From the NCBI GenBank assembly GCA_025924275.1, contig JAICEH010000116.1, positions 1 to 6,697 of the forward strand: DNA of 6,697 bases, read 5' to 3'. Shown piece by piece: positions 1 to 5,603 of the stretch. The notes below the pieces were generated by a model. It did not search any database and was not told the DNA's origin. It worked only from the letters and a program-made list of their open reading frames with translations. The DNA comes from Gemmatimonadales bacterium (GTDB taxonomy: Bacteria > Gemmatimonadota > Gemmatimonadetes > Gemmatimonadales > GWC2-71-9). How positions within the stretch are numbered: position 1 is the first letter of the stretch; each line of letters opens with the position of its first letter. The position numbers and the translations under genes were made by a program.

Positions 1-248
1 ATCCCCGTCATTGGCACGGTGCGGGCCGCCCAGTAACCGAGCCCGCTCCCGACCACCAGCCCGACGACGATCCAGACCGGGGTCACGATCTTCATCGTGA
101 GCAGCGTGACCACCACGGCGAGCAGCATCCCGACGCCGCTCAGCTGGTTGCCGCTCCGGGCGGTGTCCGGGCTGCCCAGCCGCTTGAGCCCGATGACGAA
201 GAGGGCGCTCGCCGCCAGGTAGAGGAGTTCGGCCAGGCCGGCGGGCAT
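1..248 (-). CDS. pntB: NAD(P) transhydrogenase beta subunit, N-terminal part (cut by window edge)
   Basis: This is the start of the membrane beta subunit of proton-translocating transhydrogenase, which carries most of the proton channel and the NADP(H)-binding domain III. Only the first 82 residues are inside the window. The N-terminus has the conserved pattern LYLAAS..F.IGLKRLGSPDTAR.GN.L...GM (residues 9-41). Hydrophobic segments lie at about 4-22, 38-53 and 56-75, as expected for the first helices of the family. The ATG shares one base with the TGA stop of the upstream pntAb (TGATG). A GGAG ribosome-binding site lies 8 nt upstream, inside the end of pntAb. The neighbours pntAa and pntAb confirm the identity. 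The channel residues and domain III lie outside the window, so integrity of the full gene cannot be judged. Confidence 0.93.
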   Translation of the reverse strand, partial: MPAGLAELLYLAASALFVIGLKRLGSPDTARSGNQLSGVGMLLAVVVTLLTMKIVTPVWIVVGLVVGSGLGYWAARTVPMTG

Positions 249-538
249 CAGCGCTTCTCCGTGCGGCGGAACATCTGGAGCATCCGGTCGGTCACGGCGT
301 ACCCGCCGACCACGTTCATCATGGCGAGGATCACCGCGCCGACCCCGAAGACCACCGAGATCCAGCCGAATCCGCCGCCCGCCACCACGAGCGCGCCCAC
401 GATCGTGATCCCGCTGATCGCGTTCGAGCCCGACATGAGCGGCGTGTGCAGCGTGGGGGGCACCCGGTTGATGAGCTCGACGCCCAGGAACGTCGCGAGG
501 GTGAAGATGACGATGCCCTCGATGATGCCGCCGGTCAT
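248..538 (-). CDS. pntAb: NAD(P) transhydrogenase alpha subunit part 2 (membrane domain, PntAb)
   Basis: This 96-residue protein is the membrane-embedded C-terminal part of the alpha subunit, encoded separately as in Rhodospirillum rubrum-type enzymes. With PntB it forms the proton-conducting domain II. Three hydrophobic helices are visible at about residues 4-22, 40-55 and 58-80. The conserved loop VPPTLHTPLMSGSNAISGI (26-44) follows the first helix, and MNVVGGYAVTDRML (74-87) closes the last one. An upstream in-frame ATG at 578-580 would add 14 residues, but this start was preferred for three reasons: it has a GGAGG site 5 nt upstream, it forms a 4-nt ATGA overlap with the stop of pntAa, and it gives the usual family N-terminus. 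The stop overlaps the pntB start by one base, which implies coupled translation and balanced subunit supply. Confidence 0.95.
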   Translation of the reverse strand: MTGGIIEGIVIFTLATFLGVELINRVPPTLHTPLMSGSNAISGITIVGALVVAGGGFGWISVVFGVGAVILAMMNVVGGYAVTDRMLQMFRRTEKR

Positions 539-1644
539 TCGGGCCTCCGGTAGCGGACCTCGCCCGCGTGGGTGACGCACATGGGGCCGGCGATCGGGTC
601 GTCGGCCCCGGTGACGAGCCCGCCCTCCTGGGCGGCGTACTCGACGAACGTCTGCAGGTTGCGGCTGTACATCTGGCTGGCGTGGGCCGGGACGGTGGCG
701 GCGATGTTGGCGGGCCCGAGGATCGTCACGCCGCCGGCGACGACCGTCTCCCCGGCACGGGTGAGCTCGCAGTTGCCCCCGGTCTCCGCCGCGAGGTCGA
801 TGACCACGGCGCCGGGCTTCATCGTGGCGGCCATCGCCGCGGTGACGAGGCGCGGGGCCGGCCGGCCGGGCACCTGCGCCGAGGTGATGACCAGGTCCAT
901 CGCGGGGAGCGCACGCCCGATCGTGTCGAGGACGCGCTGATGCTCGTCCTGCGCCAGTTCCCGCGCGTATCCCCCTGCGCCCTCCGCCCCCGGGCTCACC
1001 GCCTCGCTCTCGAGGAAGGTGGCGCCGAGGCTCAGCACCTGCTCGCGCGCGGCCGACCGGACGTCGAAGCCCGCCACCACCGCGCCCAGCCGGCGCGCCG
1101 TGGCGATGGCCTGGAGCCCGGCGACGCCGGCGCCGATCACCAGCACCCGGGCCGGGCTGAGCGTGCCGGCGGCGGTGGTGAGCATCGGCAGCACGCGGCC
1201 GAGGGCGGAGGCGCCGAGCAGCACGGCCTTGTAACCGGCCAGCGTCGCCTGGGAGGAGAGCACGTCCATCGCCTGCGCCTTGGTGGTGCGGGGCACGAGT
1301 TCCATGGCGTAGGCGGTGACGCGCCGGGCCGCCAGGCGGGCCAGCAGCGCCTCGTTCGCGTGCGGAGCGAGGAGTGCCACCACGGCGCCGCCCTCGCGGA
1401 GGGCGCCCGCCTCGGCCTCCGACGGCCGCTGCACCTTGAGGACGAGCTCCGCGCCGAGCGCCGTGTCGGCGTCGGTGAGCCGGGCCCCCGCCGCCTCGTA
1501 GGCGGCGTCGGTGAAGCCGGCCGCCTCCCCCGCCCCGCGCTCGACCAGCACGTCGTGCTTCGCCACCAGCCGCTTGATCCCGTCGGGCACCAGCGCCACG
1601 CGGCGCTCGCCCTCCACCGTCTCCCTCGGCACGCCGATCCGCAT
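535..1644 (-). CDS. pntAa: NAD(P) transhydrogenase alpha subunit part 1 (soluble NAD-binding domain I, PntAa)
   Basis: This 369-residue soluble domain binds NAD(H) and passes hydride to NADP(H) on domain III of PntB at the cytoplasmic face of the membrane. It belongs to the alanine dehydrogenase/PntA family and starts with the typical MRIGVPRE. The RQD loop is intact: R119, Q124 and D127, followed by S130, within TTKAQAMDVLSSQ. These match R127, Q132, D135 and S138 of the R. rubrum enzyme with a constant shift of 8. The nucleotide fold shows GAGVAG at 171-176, and the acidic residue D194 in FDVR matches D202. Further family signatures are ITSAQVPGRPAP (253-264) and VIDLAAETGGNCE (281-293). 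The length is usual for a stand-alone domain I. The ATG has GGGGAG 4 nt upstream, and the stop overlaps pntAb by 4 nt. It is the first gene of the operon, after a 94-nt gap. Confidence 0.96.
   Translation of the reverse strand: MRIGVPRETVEGERRVALVPDGIKRLVAKHDVLVERGAGEAAGFTDAAYEAAGARLTDADTALGAELVLKVQRPSEAEAGALREGGAVVALLAPHANEALLARLAARRVTAYAMELVPRTTKAQAMDVLSSQATLAGYKAVLLGASALGRVLPMLTTAAGTLSPARVLVIGAGVAGLQAIATARRLGAVVAGFDVRSAAREQVLSLGATFLESEAVSPGAEGAGGYARELAQDEHQRVLDTIGRALPAMDLVITSAQVPGRPAPRLVTAAMAATMKPGAVVIDLAAETGGNCELTRAGETVVAGGVTILGPANIAATVPAHASQMYSRNLQTFVEYAAQEGGLVTGADDPIAGPMCVTHAGEVRYRRPE
544..548 (-). promoter_or_regulatory. Ribosome-binding site of pntAb
   Basis: On the minus strand the sequence GGAGG lies 5 nt upstream of the ATG at 538, inside the 3' end of pntAa. 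It supports the downstream start of pntAb over the in-frame ATG at 580, which has no comparable purine-rich stretch at the right distance. Confidence 0.7.
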
Positions 1645-1671
1645 TCCGCTCCCCGTGGCTGAGGCTCCGGC

Positions 1672-1677
1672 AATCTA
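1672..1677 (-). promoter_or_regulatory. Possible -10 element of the pnt operon
   Basis: On the minus strand TAGATT fits the TAnnnT pattern of a sigma70-type -10 box and is one of very few A/T-rich spots in this gap. It would place the transcription start near 1665, giving a leader of about 20 nt that contains the GGGGAG site. The region 17 nt upstream (CTGGCG) is a poor -35 match. Transcription may also run in from the upstream gene on the same strand. The call rests on position and composition only. Confidence 0.3.
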
Positions 1678-1679
1678 GT

Positions 1680-1706
1680 CCGCGCGGGCGGTCCCGCCAG
1701 ACGCGG
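1680..1706 (-). terminator. GC-rich hairpin without U-tract; weak terminator candidate
   Basis: Two nested stems can be drawn: an outer 5-bp stem (1680-1684 with 1702-1706) and an inner 5-bp stem GGCGG/CCGCC (1687-1691 with 1694-1698), with short bulges. It lies about 33 nt downstream of the stop of the TIGR03545-like gene, a reasonable place for transcription to end. No T-run follows on the minus strand, so it would be an atypical intrinsic terminator at best. In DNA this GC-rich, such a structure can arise by chance. It also covers the -35 region proposed for the pnt operon. Confidence 0.22.
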
Positions 1707-1713
1707 CCTGCGA

Positions 1714-1748
1714 TTCGCGGTTCGCGGTGAGCGGTGCGCTATTCGCCC
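1714..1748. repeat. Degenerate heptanucleotide tandem tract (TTCGCGG)
   Basis: Five consecutive 7-nt units can be read on the plus strand: TTCGCGG, TTCGCGG, TGAGCGG, TGCGCTA and TTCGCCC. The first two are identical and the rest drift. The tract straddles the stop codon of the TIGR03545-like gene (1739-1741), so its right end is coding and its left end is intergenic. It lies 8 nt from the second heptamer tract at 1757-1784. Confidence 0.5.
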
Positions 1749-3679
1749 GGGGTACCGTTCCCCGCTCCCTGCTCCCCGCTCCCCGAATCGGGGGGGACCG
1801 AATCCGGAGCGACCGTGTCCCGCCCCTGCCCCGGCATTCCCGGGATGCCGGGCAGCCGCGGCAACTGGAACACGTCGCCCAGCCCCTGCGCGCCGAGTCG
1901 CACCAGTTGCTCGTTCAACTTCGCCCGCTCCGCCTCGAGGCGGCCGCGGGCCTCGTCGTACCGACGGGTCCCCTCGGCGCGGAGGCTGTCGGCGCGCACC
2001 CGCAGCCCCGCGAGCTGGGCTCGCGCCACGCTGTCCACCTTCGCGCGGGCGAAGGCTTCCGCCCGTGCAAGCTCCTCACCCATGGCGGCCCGCAGGCGAT
2101 CGGAGAGTACCCGATCGAGGTTGGAGCTCACGCGGAAGACCGGCCGCGCGACCGGGCCTTCGAGGCTCGCCTCGACCTCGAGTCCCGGCAGGGTGGCGAG
2201 GATCCGCCCGAGCAGCGCCTCCACCGGACCGGCGGCCCCGCCACCCCGGGCGCTGTCATAGAGGGTCCGGACGTCACCGGCCCGCAGGCTCCACCGGGCC
2301 CGGACGTCGTTCCCCGCGAGGCGGAAGAAGAGCCGGCTGTCGGAGCGTCCCGGCTCGATCCGGAAGGGCACCTGCGGCAGGCCGAAGCCGGGAAGGCGGA
2401 CGCCACCCACGGCCACCGCCACCGAGTCACGCGGCGGCCCGCGATGGTCGAGGACCGCCCCCAGCGCGAAGGTGGGTGCCCCGGGTGGCCCCGAGAGCCG
2501 CTCGGCCGAGACCCGGACCGGCTGTCCCACGAGGGCCGGCTCGGTGGTGAGGTCGGAGAGCCGGAGGAGGTAGTTGCCCTCGATGGCGTCGGCCCCCGTC
2601 AGGGAGAACCGGGCCTGCCCGACAGCGACGTGGAATGCCGGAAAGGCCTGCGCCAGGGGAAACCCGACGTCGGTGCCGTCGAGCCGGAGCCGCTTCGGGC
2701 CCGGGCGGCGGCGGGGATCGAGCCCCGGCGGGAGATACTCCCGCGCGAGGGCGAACCAGTAGAGCGCCCGCTGGAAGCGGTCGATCGAGACGTCGCCGAA
2801 GACAGCCTTGCCGAGGTCGGGCGCGTCGAAGCTCGGCAGGCGCAGGAGGCCCCGGGCAAACTCGATGTCCTGCAGCCGCGCGGCGTCCACGGCGCGGACT
2901 CCCGCCTCCAGGTCGGCCAGCCCCGTCGCGGCCGCCCGGCCGAGCCCCTCGACGTGGGCCCTGACCGTATCCACCCGGCCGATGAGCCGCCGCACGTCGG
3001 CCACCGCCTGCTGGGTGCCGGCGAGACCGAGCGAGGCGGGGGTCTGGCCGCGAAGCCGGGCCAGCAGCACCCGGGCGGAGTCGAGGGTGGCGGCGACGGG
3101 GACCGCCCGCACGCCGGCCTCGAGGGCGTCGCGGAGCGAGTCTGCCCGGGCCCCGAGGGCCCGCGCGGCCTGCACCGTGGCAAGCTGGGCGGGATCCAGC
3201 GCGAGCTGGCGGAGCGTGTCCACCCGGGGCAGGAGGAGGGCGGGAATGTCGAACTGCTCCCGCCACGCCCGCACCTGCCCCAGCGTCCGGGCCGCGAAGC
3301 CGCCGGGGTCCGCCGGCTGCGCCGGACGCGACCGCGCGGTCCCCACGCCCGCGCCGGCCACCAGGAGCTCGGTGATCACCACCTTCTTCTCGAGCAGGGC
3401 CCGGGGCTCGAACACCACCCGCAGCGCGGCCGCGGAGAGCGCGTTGCGGCTCCGGTCGAAGGGATCCGCCACCTCGAGCCCGGTGAGCTCGATCGCCGTC
3501 TCGCCCTCGAGGATCCGGAGGGAGCCGACGTCCACCTGGGTGCCGAGGACCTTGGTGGCCGTCTCCTCCACCGTGTCCCGGAGGATGCGATCCGCGAAGA
3601 GGAGGTAGCCCACCGCCAGCCCCAGGAGCAGGAGCAGGAGCGGGATGATGCCGCGCCACCGGGCGACGCGCGGCTTCAT
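1739..3679 (-). CDS. TIGR03545-like envelope protein with AsmA-like N-terminus
   Basis: This 646-residue protein has no established function. The N-terminus is a short basic stretch followed by one membrane helix (about 9-29), so the bulk should lie in the periplasm. Residues about 35-115 resemble the start of AsmA-like proteins: a G..VDVGSL.I.EG.TAIELTGLEVADP pattern, then RNALSAAALRV.FEPRALLEKKVVI. The middle (about 155-275) is mostly Ala/Arg/Leu-rich helix. A conserved-looking block follows (YWFALAREYLPP, DGTDVGFPLAQAFPAFHV; 307-351), then beta-rich sequence. A predicted coiled coil occupies about 520-598, and a Pro/Gly/Ser-rich tail ends the protein. From memory this order matches family TIGR03545, restricted to bacteria with outer membranes and usually encoded next to TIGR03546, which is the immediate upstream neighbour here. 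The ATG overlaps the neighbour's stop by 4 nt (ATGA), and no clear ribosome-binding site is seen, so coupled translation is likely. The last residues are encoded by tandem repeats. A role in lipid or envelope transport is only a guess from the AsmA-like part. Confidence 0.8.
   Translation of the reverse strand: MKPRVARWRGIIPLLLLLLGLAVGYLLFADRILRDTVEETATKVLGTQVDVGSLRILEGETAIELTGLEVADPFDRSRNALSAAALRVVFEPRALLEKKVVITELLVAGAGVGTARSRPAQPADPGGFAARTLGQVRAWREQFDIPALLLPRVDTLRQLALDPAQLATVQAARALGARADSLRDALEAGVRAVPVAATLDSARVLLARLRGQTPASLGLAGTQQAVADVRRLIGRVDTVRAHVEGLGRAAATGLADLEAGVRAVDAARLQDIEFARGLLRLPSFDAPDLGKAVFGDVSIDRFQRALYWFALAREYLPPGLDPRRRPGPKRLRLDGTDVGFPLAQAFPAFHVAVGQARFSLTGADAIEGNYLLRLSDLTTEPALVGQPVRVSAERLSGPPGAPTFALGAVLDHRGPPRDSVAVAVGGVRLPGFGLPQVPFRIEPGRSDSRLFFRLAGNDVRARWSLRAGDVRTLYDSARGGGAAGPVEALLGRILATLPGLEVEASLEGPVARPVFRVSSNLDRVLSDRLRAAMGEELARAEAFARAKVDSVARAQLAGLRVRADSLRAEGTRRYDEARGRLEAERAKLNEQLVRLGAQGLGDVFQLPRLPGIPGMPGQGRDTVAPDSVPPDSGSGEQGAGNGTPGE
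1757..1784 (-). repeat. Heptanucleotide tandem repeat (GGGGAGC)4 within the TIGR03545-like gene
   Basis: Read on the minus strand there are four contiguous 7-nt units: GGGGAGC, GGGGAGC, AGGGAGC and GGGGAAC. They encode most of the C-terminal tail GSGEQGAGNG. Because 7 is not a multiple of 3, successive units are read in different frames, so the tail is low-complexity Gly/Ala/Glu/Ser. The block is preceded by a 6-bp inverted repeat, CCCCGA-A-TCGGGG on the plus strand at 1781-1793. The same unit recurs at 5512-5546 in the opposite orientation. Confidence 0.75.
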
Positions 3680-4194
3680 TCGGGGCGGAGGAGGCGGTAC
3701 CAGTTGTAGGCCTTCGACGCCTTGAGCGCCTGCATCAACGGCGTCCCCTCGAGGCGGGCGCCCCAGGTCTCCCGGTACCGCCGCACCCCCCACCGGGCCA
3801 GGAGCCAGATGGGAACCAGGCCCGCCACCCAGAGGACCACGCTGCCCAGCACCACGCTGTTGTTGAAGTTGGTCCAGGGCAGCACCGGCACGTTGTACAG
3901 CCGGGTCCAGAGGTCCTCGAGGCCGGAAGCCAGGAGGAGGCGGCGCCCCACGAGGTCGAACAGCGGATCGAGGAGGAACCCGACCGGGGTGAAGAGGAGC
4001 CACCCGAGCATCGCGCCGCCCACCGACACGTTGAACACCATCACGGCGGCGGCGATGCCGAGGTTGTGCAGGTTGAGGAGGGGCGTGAGCCCCCACGCGG
4101 CGCCGAGGGCCACGCCGGTGGCGACCTGGGCGGGCGTGCCCTCGGAGTGGAGCGTCTTGAACAGCGACTGCAGGAGCTTGAGGAGGGTCAGCAT
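3676..4194 (-). CDS. TIGR03546-like integral membrane protein (DUF2062-type)
   Basis: This 172-residue protein is predicted to lie in the inner membrane; its function is unknown. The N-terminus is an amphipathic stretch (MLTLLKLLQSLFKTLHSEGTP), followed by hydrophobic segments at about 23-39, 44-68, 70-90 and 114-134. Features I associate with TIGR03546 are SEGTPAQVATGVALG (17-31), the GLTPLLNLHNL loop (35-45), LLDPLFD (74-80), LYNVPVLPWTNFNNSVVLGS (99-118) and the basic C-terminus with ALKASKAYNWYR (156-167). The length fits the family (about 160-170). It lies directly upstream of the TIGR03545-like gene with a 4-nt overlap, which is the usual pairing, so the two products probably act together in the envelope. 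The start lies 6 nt after the dehydrogenase stop, and no good Shine-Dalgarno sequence is seen, so reinitiation or coupling is likely. An alternative description is simply a DUF2062 membrane protein. Confidence 0.83.
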   Translation of the reverse strand: MLTLLKLLQSLFKTLHSEGTPAQVATGVALGAAWGLTPLLNLHNLGIAAAVMVFNVSVGGAMLGWLLFTPVGFLLDPLFDLVGRRLLLASGLEDLWTRLYNVPVLPWTNFNNSVVLGSVVLWVAGLVPIWLLARWGVRRYRETWGARLEGTPLMQALKASKAYNWYRLLRPE

Positions 4195-4200
4195 CCGCGG

Positions 4201-5466
4201 TCAGCGACGCACGATGCGCCAGACCGTCTCTTCCCGGTCCGCGGTCAGGTAGAGCGACCCGTCGGGCCCGGCGGCGAGGCCGACGGGACGGATGCTGGTC
4301 GGGCCGCCGCGGCCGGTGGCGAAGTCCCGCCAGGGCCCCGCGGGCTTGCCGTCCCGGAACGGGACGAAGACCACGCGGTACCCCGCCTGGGGCAGCGGCG
4401 CCCGGTTCCAGGACCCGTGGAAGGCCACGAAGAGCCCGCCGCGGTACTCCTCGCCGAACATGCCGCCGGGATAGAACAGCGCGCCGTTCGGCGCCCAGTG
4501 GGCGGGAAACGCGATGGCCGGCGCCGTCTTGTCGGCGCAGCGTCCGACCTGGCTCCGGTCGCCGCCGTACTCCGGCGCCTGCACCTTCCGCTGGAGGTCG
4601 GGGTCGTAATAGCAGTAGGGCCAGCCATAATCGGCGCCTTCGGGCACCGGCCCGAACTCCTCCGCCGGCTTCTCGGCGTTGTCCCGGTCGCTCGCGCCCC
4701 ACTCGGAGAGCCGGTCGCGTCCGTGAATGGCAGCCCAGAGCTCCCGGGTGACGGGATGCGCCGTGATCGCCACGGCGTTCCGGATGCCGGTCGCCCAGCG
4801 GCGGCCCTGGGCCTGGGTCTGGCCCAGGCGGTCGGGGGCGAAGCGCCAGATGCCGGCGCGGGTGGCCAGCTCGTCGCAGGGATCCTTCCCGCGGGCGGGA
4901 TCGCCACCGGACCCCTGGCAGGCATTGGACGGGGAACCGACGTTGACGAAGAGGGCTCCGCCGGGCCCGAAGGCGATGCTCTTCGCCCGGTGGCTGCTCG
5001 CGTCGGGCAGGTCGCGGACGACCACGTCCGGCTCGCCCGCGGGCTCGAGCTGCCCGGATGCCCAGCGCCAGCGAAGCACCCGGTCGTTGGGCGCGAACCA
5101 GAGGTAGCCGTCGTGAAGGGCAATGCCGTTGCCGGAGGCGCCGCCGAAGCGGCGCATCACGTCGGCCCGGCCGTCACCGGTGGTGTCCCGGAGTGCCACC
5201 ACGCCCCCGCCGCTCCGCCCTCCGGTCGCGACGAACACGTCGCCGTTCGCCGCCACGGCGAGGTGGCGCGCCGCGCCGAGGTTCCGGGCGACGACCACGG
5301 CGCAGAAGCCCTCCGGGAGGGCCAGGCCGCCGTCGTCGGGGTCGCACTCCACGGCGGCTCGGCGGCTCGGCGGCTCGGCGGCCTGGTTGCCCTGGGGGGC
5401 GGCATTCGTCGCGGTGCAGGAAGCCGAGCCGGCGATCAGCAGGGCGAGGAGGGGGGACCGGCGCAT
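4201..5466 (-). CDS. Secreted PQQ-dependent sugar/sorbosone dehydrogenase-type beta-propeller protein
   Basis: This 421-residue exported protein belongs to the soluble glucose/sorbosone dehydrogenase-like beta-propeller family. Members oxidise sugars or aldehydes in the periplasm with PQQ; the true substrate and cofactor use here are unknown. A signal peptide is visible (MRRSPLLALLIAGSASC). C17 could be lipidated, but the residues before it (SAS) make a poor lipobox, so lipoprotein status is uncertain. A low-complexity linker follows to about residue 40. Motifs are H159 in HRAKSIAFGPGGALFVNVGS (159-178), where family members carry the catalytic histidine; the TGIRNAVAI segment (226-234); DYGWPYCYYD (279-288); FHGSWNR (349-355); and RPVGLAAGPDGSLYLTAD (393-410). 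C183 and C197 flank an acidic/Gly-rich loop and could form a disulphide. The start has GGAGAG 6 nt upstream. It appears to be the first gene of a unit with the TIGR03546- and TIGR03545-like genes. Confidence 0.88.
   Translation of the reverse strand: MRRSPLLALLIAGSASCTATNAAPQGNQAAEPPSRRAAVECDPDDGGLALPEGFCAVVVARNLGAARHLAVAANGDVFVATGGRSGGGVVALRDTTGDGRADVMRRFGGASGNGIALHDGYLWFAPNDRVLRWRWASGQLEPAGEPDVVVRDLPDASSHRAKSIAFGPGGALFVNVGSPSNACQGSGGDPARGKDPCDELATRAGIWRFAPDRLGQTQAQGRRWATGIRNAVAITAHPVTRELWAAIHGRDRLSEWGASDRDNAEKPAEEFGPVPEGADYGWPYCYYDPDLQRKVQAPEYGGDRSQVGRCADKTAPAIAFPAHWAPNGALFYPGGMFGEEYRGGLFVAFHGSWNRAPLPQAGYRVVFVPFRDGKPAGPWRDFATGRGGPTSIRPVGLAAGPDGSLYLTADREETVWRIVRR
5353..5384. repeat. Octanucleotide tandem repeat in the dehydrogenase N-terminal linker
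   Basis: Three perfect contiguous copies of GGCGGCTC (plus strand) are followed by a partial fourth, GGCGGCCT. On the coding strand they give AEPPSRRAA (about residues 30-38), just after the signal peptide and before the propeller. Since the unit is 8 nt, gain or loss of one copy would shift the frame. A single related copy (GAGCCGCC) lies at 5577-5584, upstream of ettA. Confidence 0.75.
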
Positions 5467-5494
5467 GAGGATCTCTCCGGAGCGGGGCCATCGA

Positions 5495-5500
5495 ATCGTA
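5495..5500 (-). promoter_or_regulatory. Possible -10 element of the dehydrogenase/TIGR03546/TIGR03545 unit
   Basis: On the minus strand TACGAT fits TAnnnT and lies 28 nt upstream of the ATG at 5466. Transcription starting near 5488 would give a leader of about 22 nt carrying the GGAGAG ribosome-binding site. The -35 position falls in the GGGGAG repeat tract and shows no TTGACA-like sequence. The basis is position and local A/T content only. Confidence 0.35.
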
Positions 5501-5511
5501 AGAGAGTCGGG

Positions 5512-5546
5512 GGGGAGAGGGGAGAGGGGAGCGGGGAGCGGGGAGC
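5512..5546 (+). repeat. Heptanucleotide tandem repeat (GGGGAGA)2(GGGGAGC)3, G-quadruplex-prone
   Basis: Five contiguous 7-nt units lie in the divergent intergenic region: two GGGGAGA followed by three GGGGAGC. A run of seven G precedes and overlaps the first unit (5509-5515). At least six runs of three or more G separated by 3 nt on one strand fit the usual G-quadruplex pattern. The same unit occurs at 1757-1784 on the other strand. Confidence 0.8.
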
Positions 5547-5562
5547 GGGCCCCGCTCCCCGC
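5538..5562. repeat. 12-bp perfect inverted repeat at the end of the heptamer tract
   Basis: Arms 5538-5549 (GCGGGGAGCGGG) and 5551-5562 (CCCGCTCCCCGC) are perfectly complementary around a single central C at 5550. A hairpin would need to open one more pair to form a 3-nt loop. The right arm contains the heptamer unit in reverse orientation (GCTCCCC). Both flanking genes point away from it, so it is not a terminator for either. It could be a cruciform, a protein-binding palindrome, or simply two repeat tracts meeting head to head. Confidence 0.75.
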
Positions 5563-5589
5563 CCCGCCGTGCCACCGAGCCGCCGTGAT

Positions 5590-5595
5590 TACATT
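5590..5595 (+). promoter_or_regulatory. Possible -10 element of ettA, implying a nearly leaderless mRNA
   Basis: TACATT fits TAnnnT and lies in the only A/T-rich stretch before ettA (GTGATTACATT, 5585-5595). It ends 8 nt before the ATG at 5604, so transcription would begin at or within 2-3 nt of the start codon. No Shine-Dalgarno-like sequence is visible upstream of the ATG (TTCCCGCCCC), which agrees with leaderless initiation. No convincing -35 is seen. Confidence 0.35.
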
Positions 5596-5603
5596 CCCGC
5601 CCC

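Noticed and set aside
539..580. Upstream ATG (578-580) as the start of pntAb
   Set aside because: It would add 14 residues atypical for the family and lacks a ribosome-binding site. The ATG at 538 has GGAGG and the ATGA overlap.
568..1662. Plus-strand open frame of 364 codons opposite pntAa
   Set aside because: It has His/Gly/Arg-rich shadow composition, and pntAa on the minus strand carries all catalytic motifs.
1727..3709. Plus-strand open frame of 660 codons opposite the TIGR03545-like gene
   Set aside because: It is Arg/Pro/Gly/Glu-rich and shows no family motifs. It mirrors the real gene, and such long antisense frames are expected at about 70% G+C.
3680..4702. Minus-strand in-frame extension of the TIGR03545-like gene by 341 codons
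   Set aside because: The extra part is an out-of-frame reading of the dehydrogenase and TIGR03546-like genes. The ATG at 3679 gives the expected signal-anchor start and the ATGA overlap.
5512..5562. CRISPR-like repeats
   Set aside because: The units are 7 nt and directly contiguous with no spacers, so they are simple tandem repeats.
1757..5562. Insertion sequence or transposon bounded by the inverted heptamer tracts
   Set aside because: No transposase, integrase or target-site duplication is visible. The flanking sequences are tandem repeats rather than defined terminal inverted repeats.
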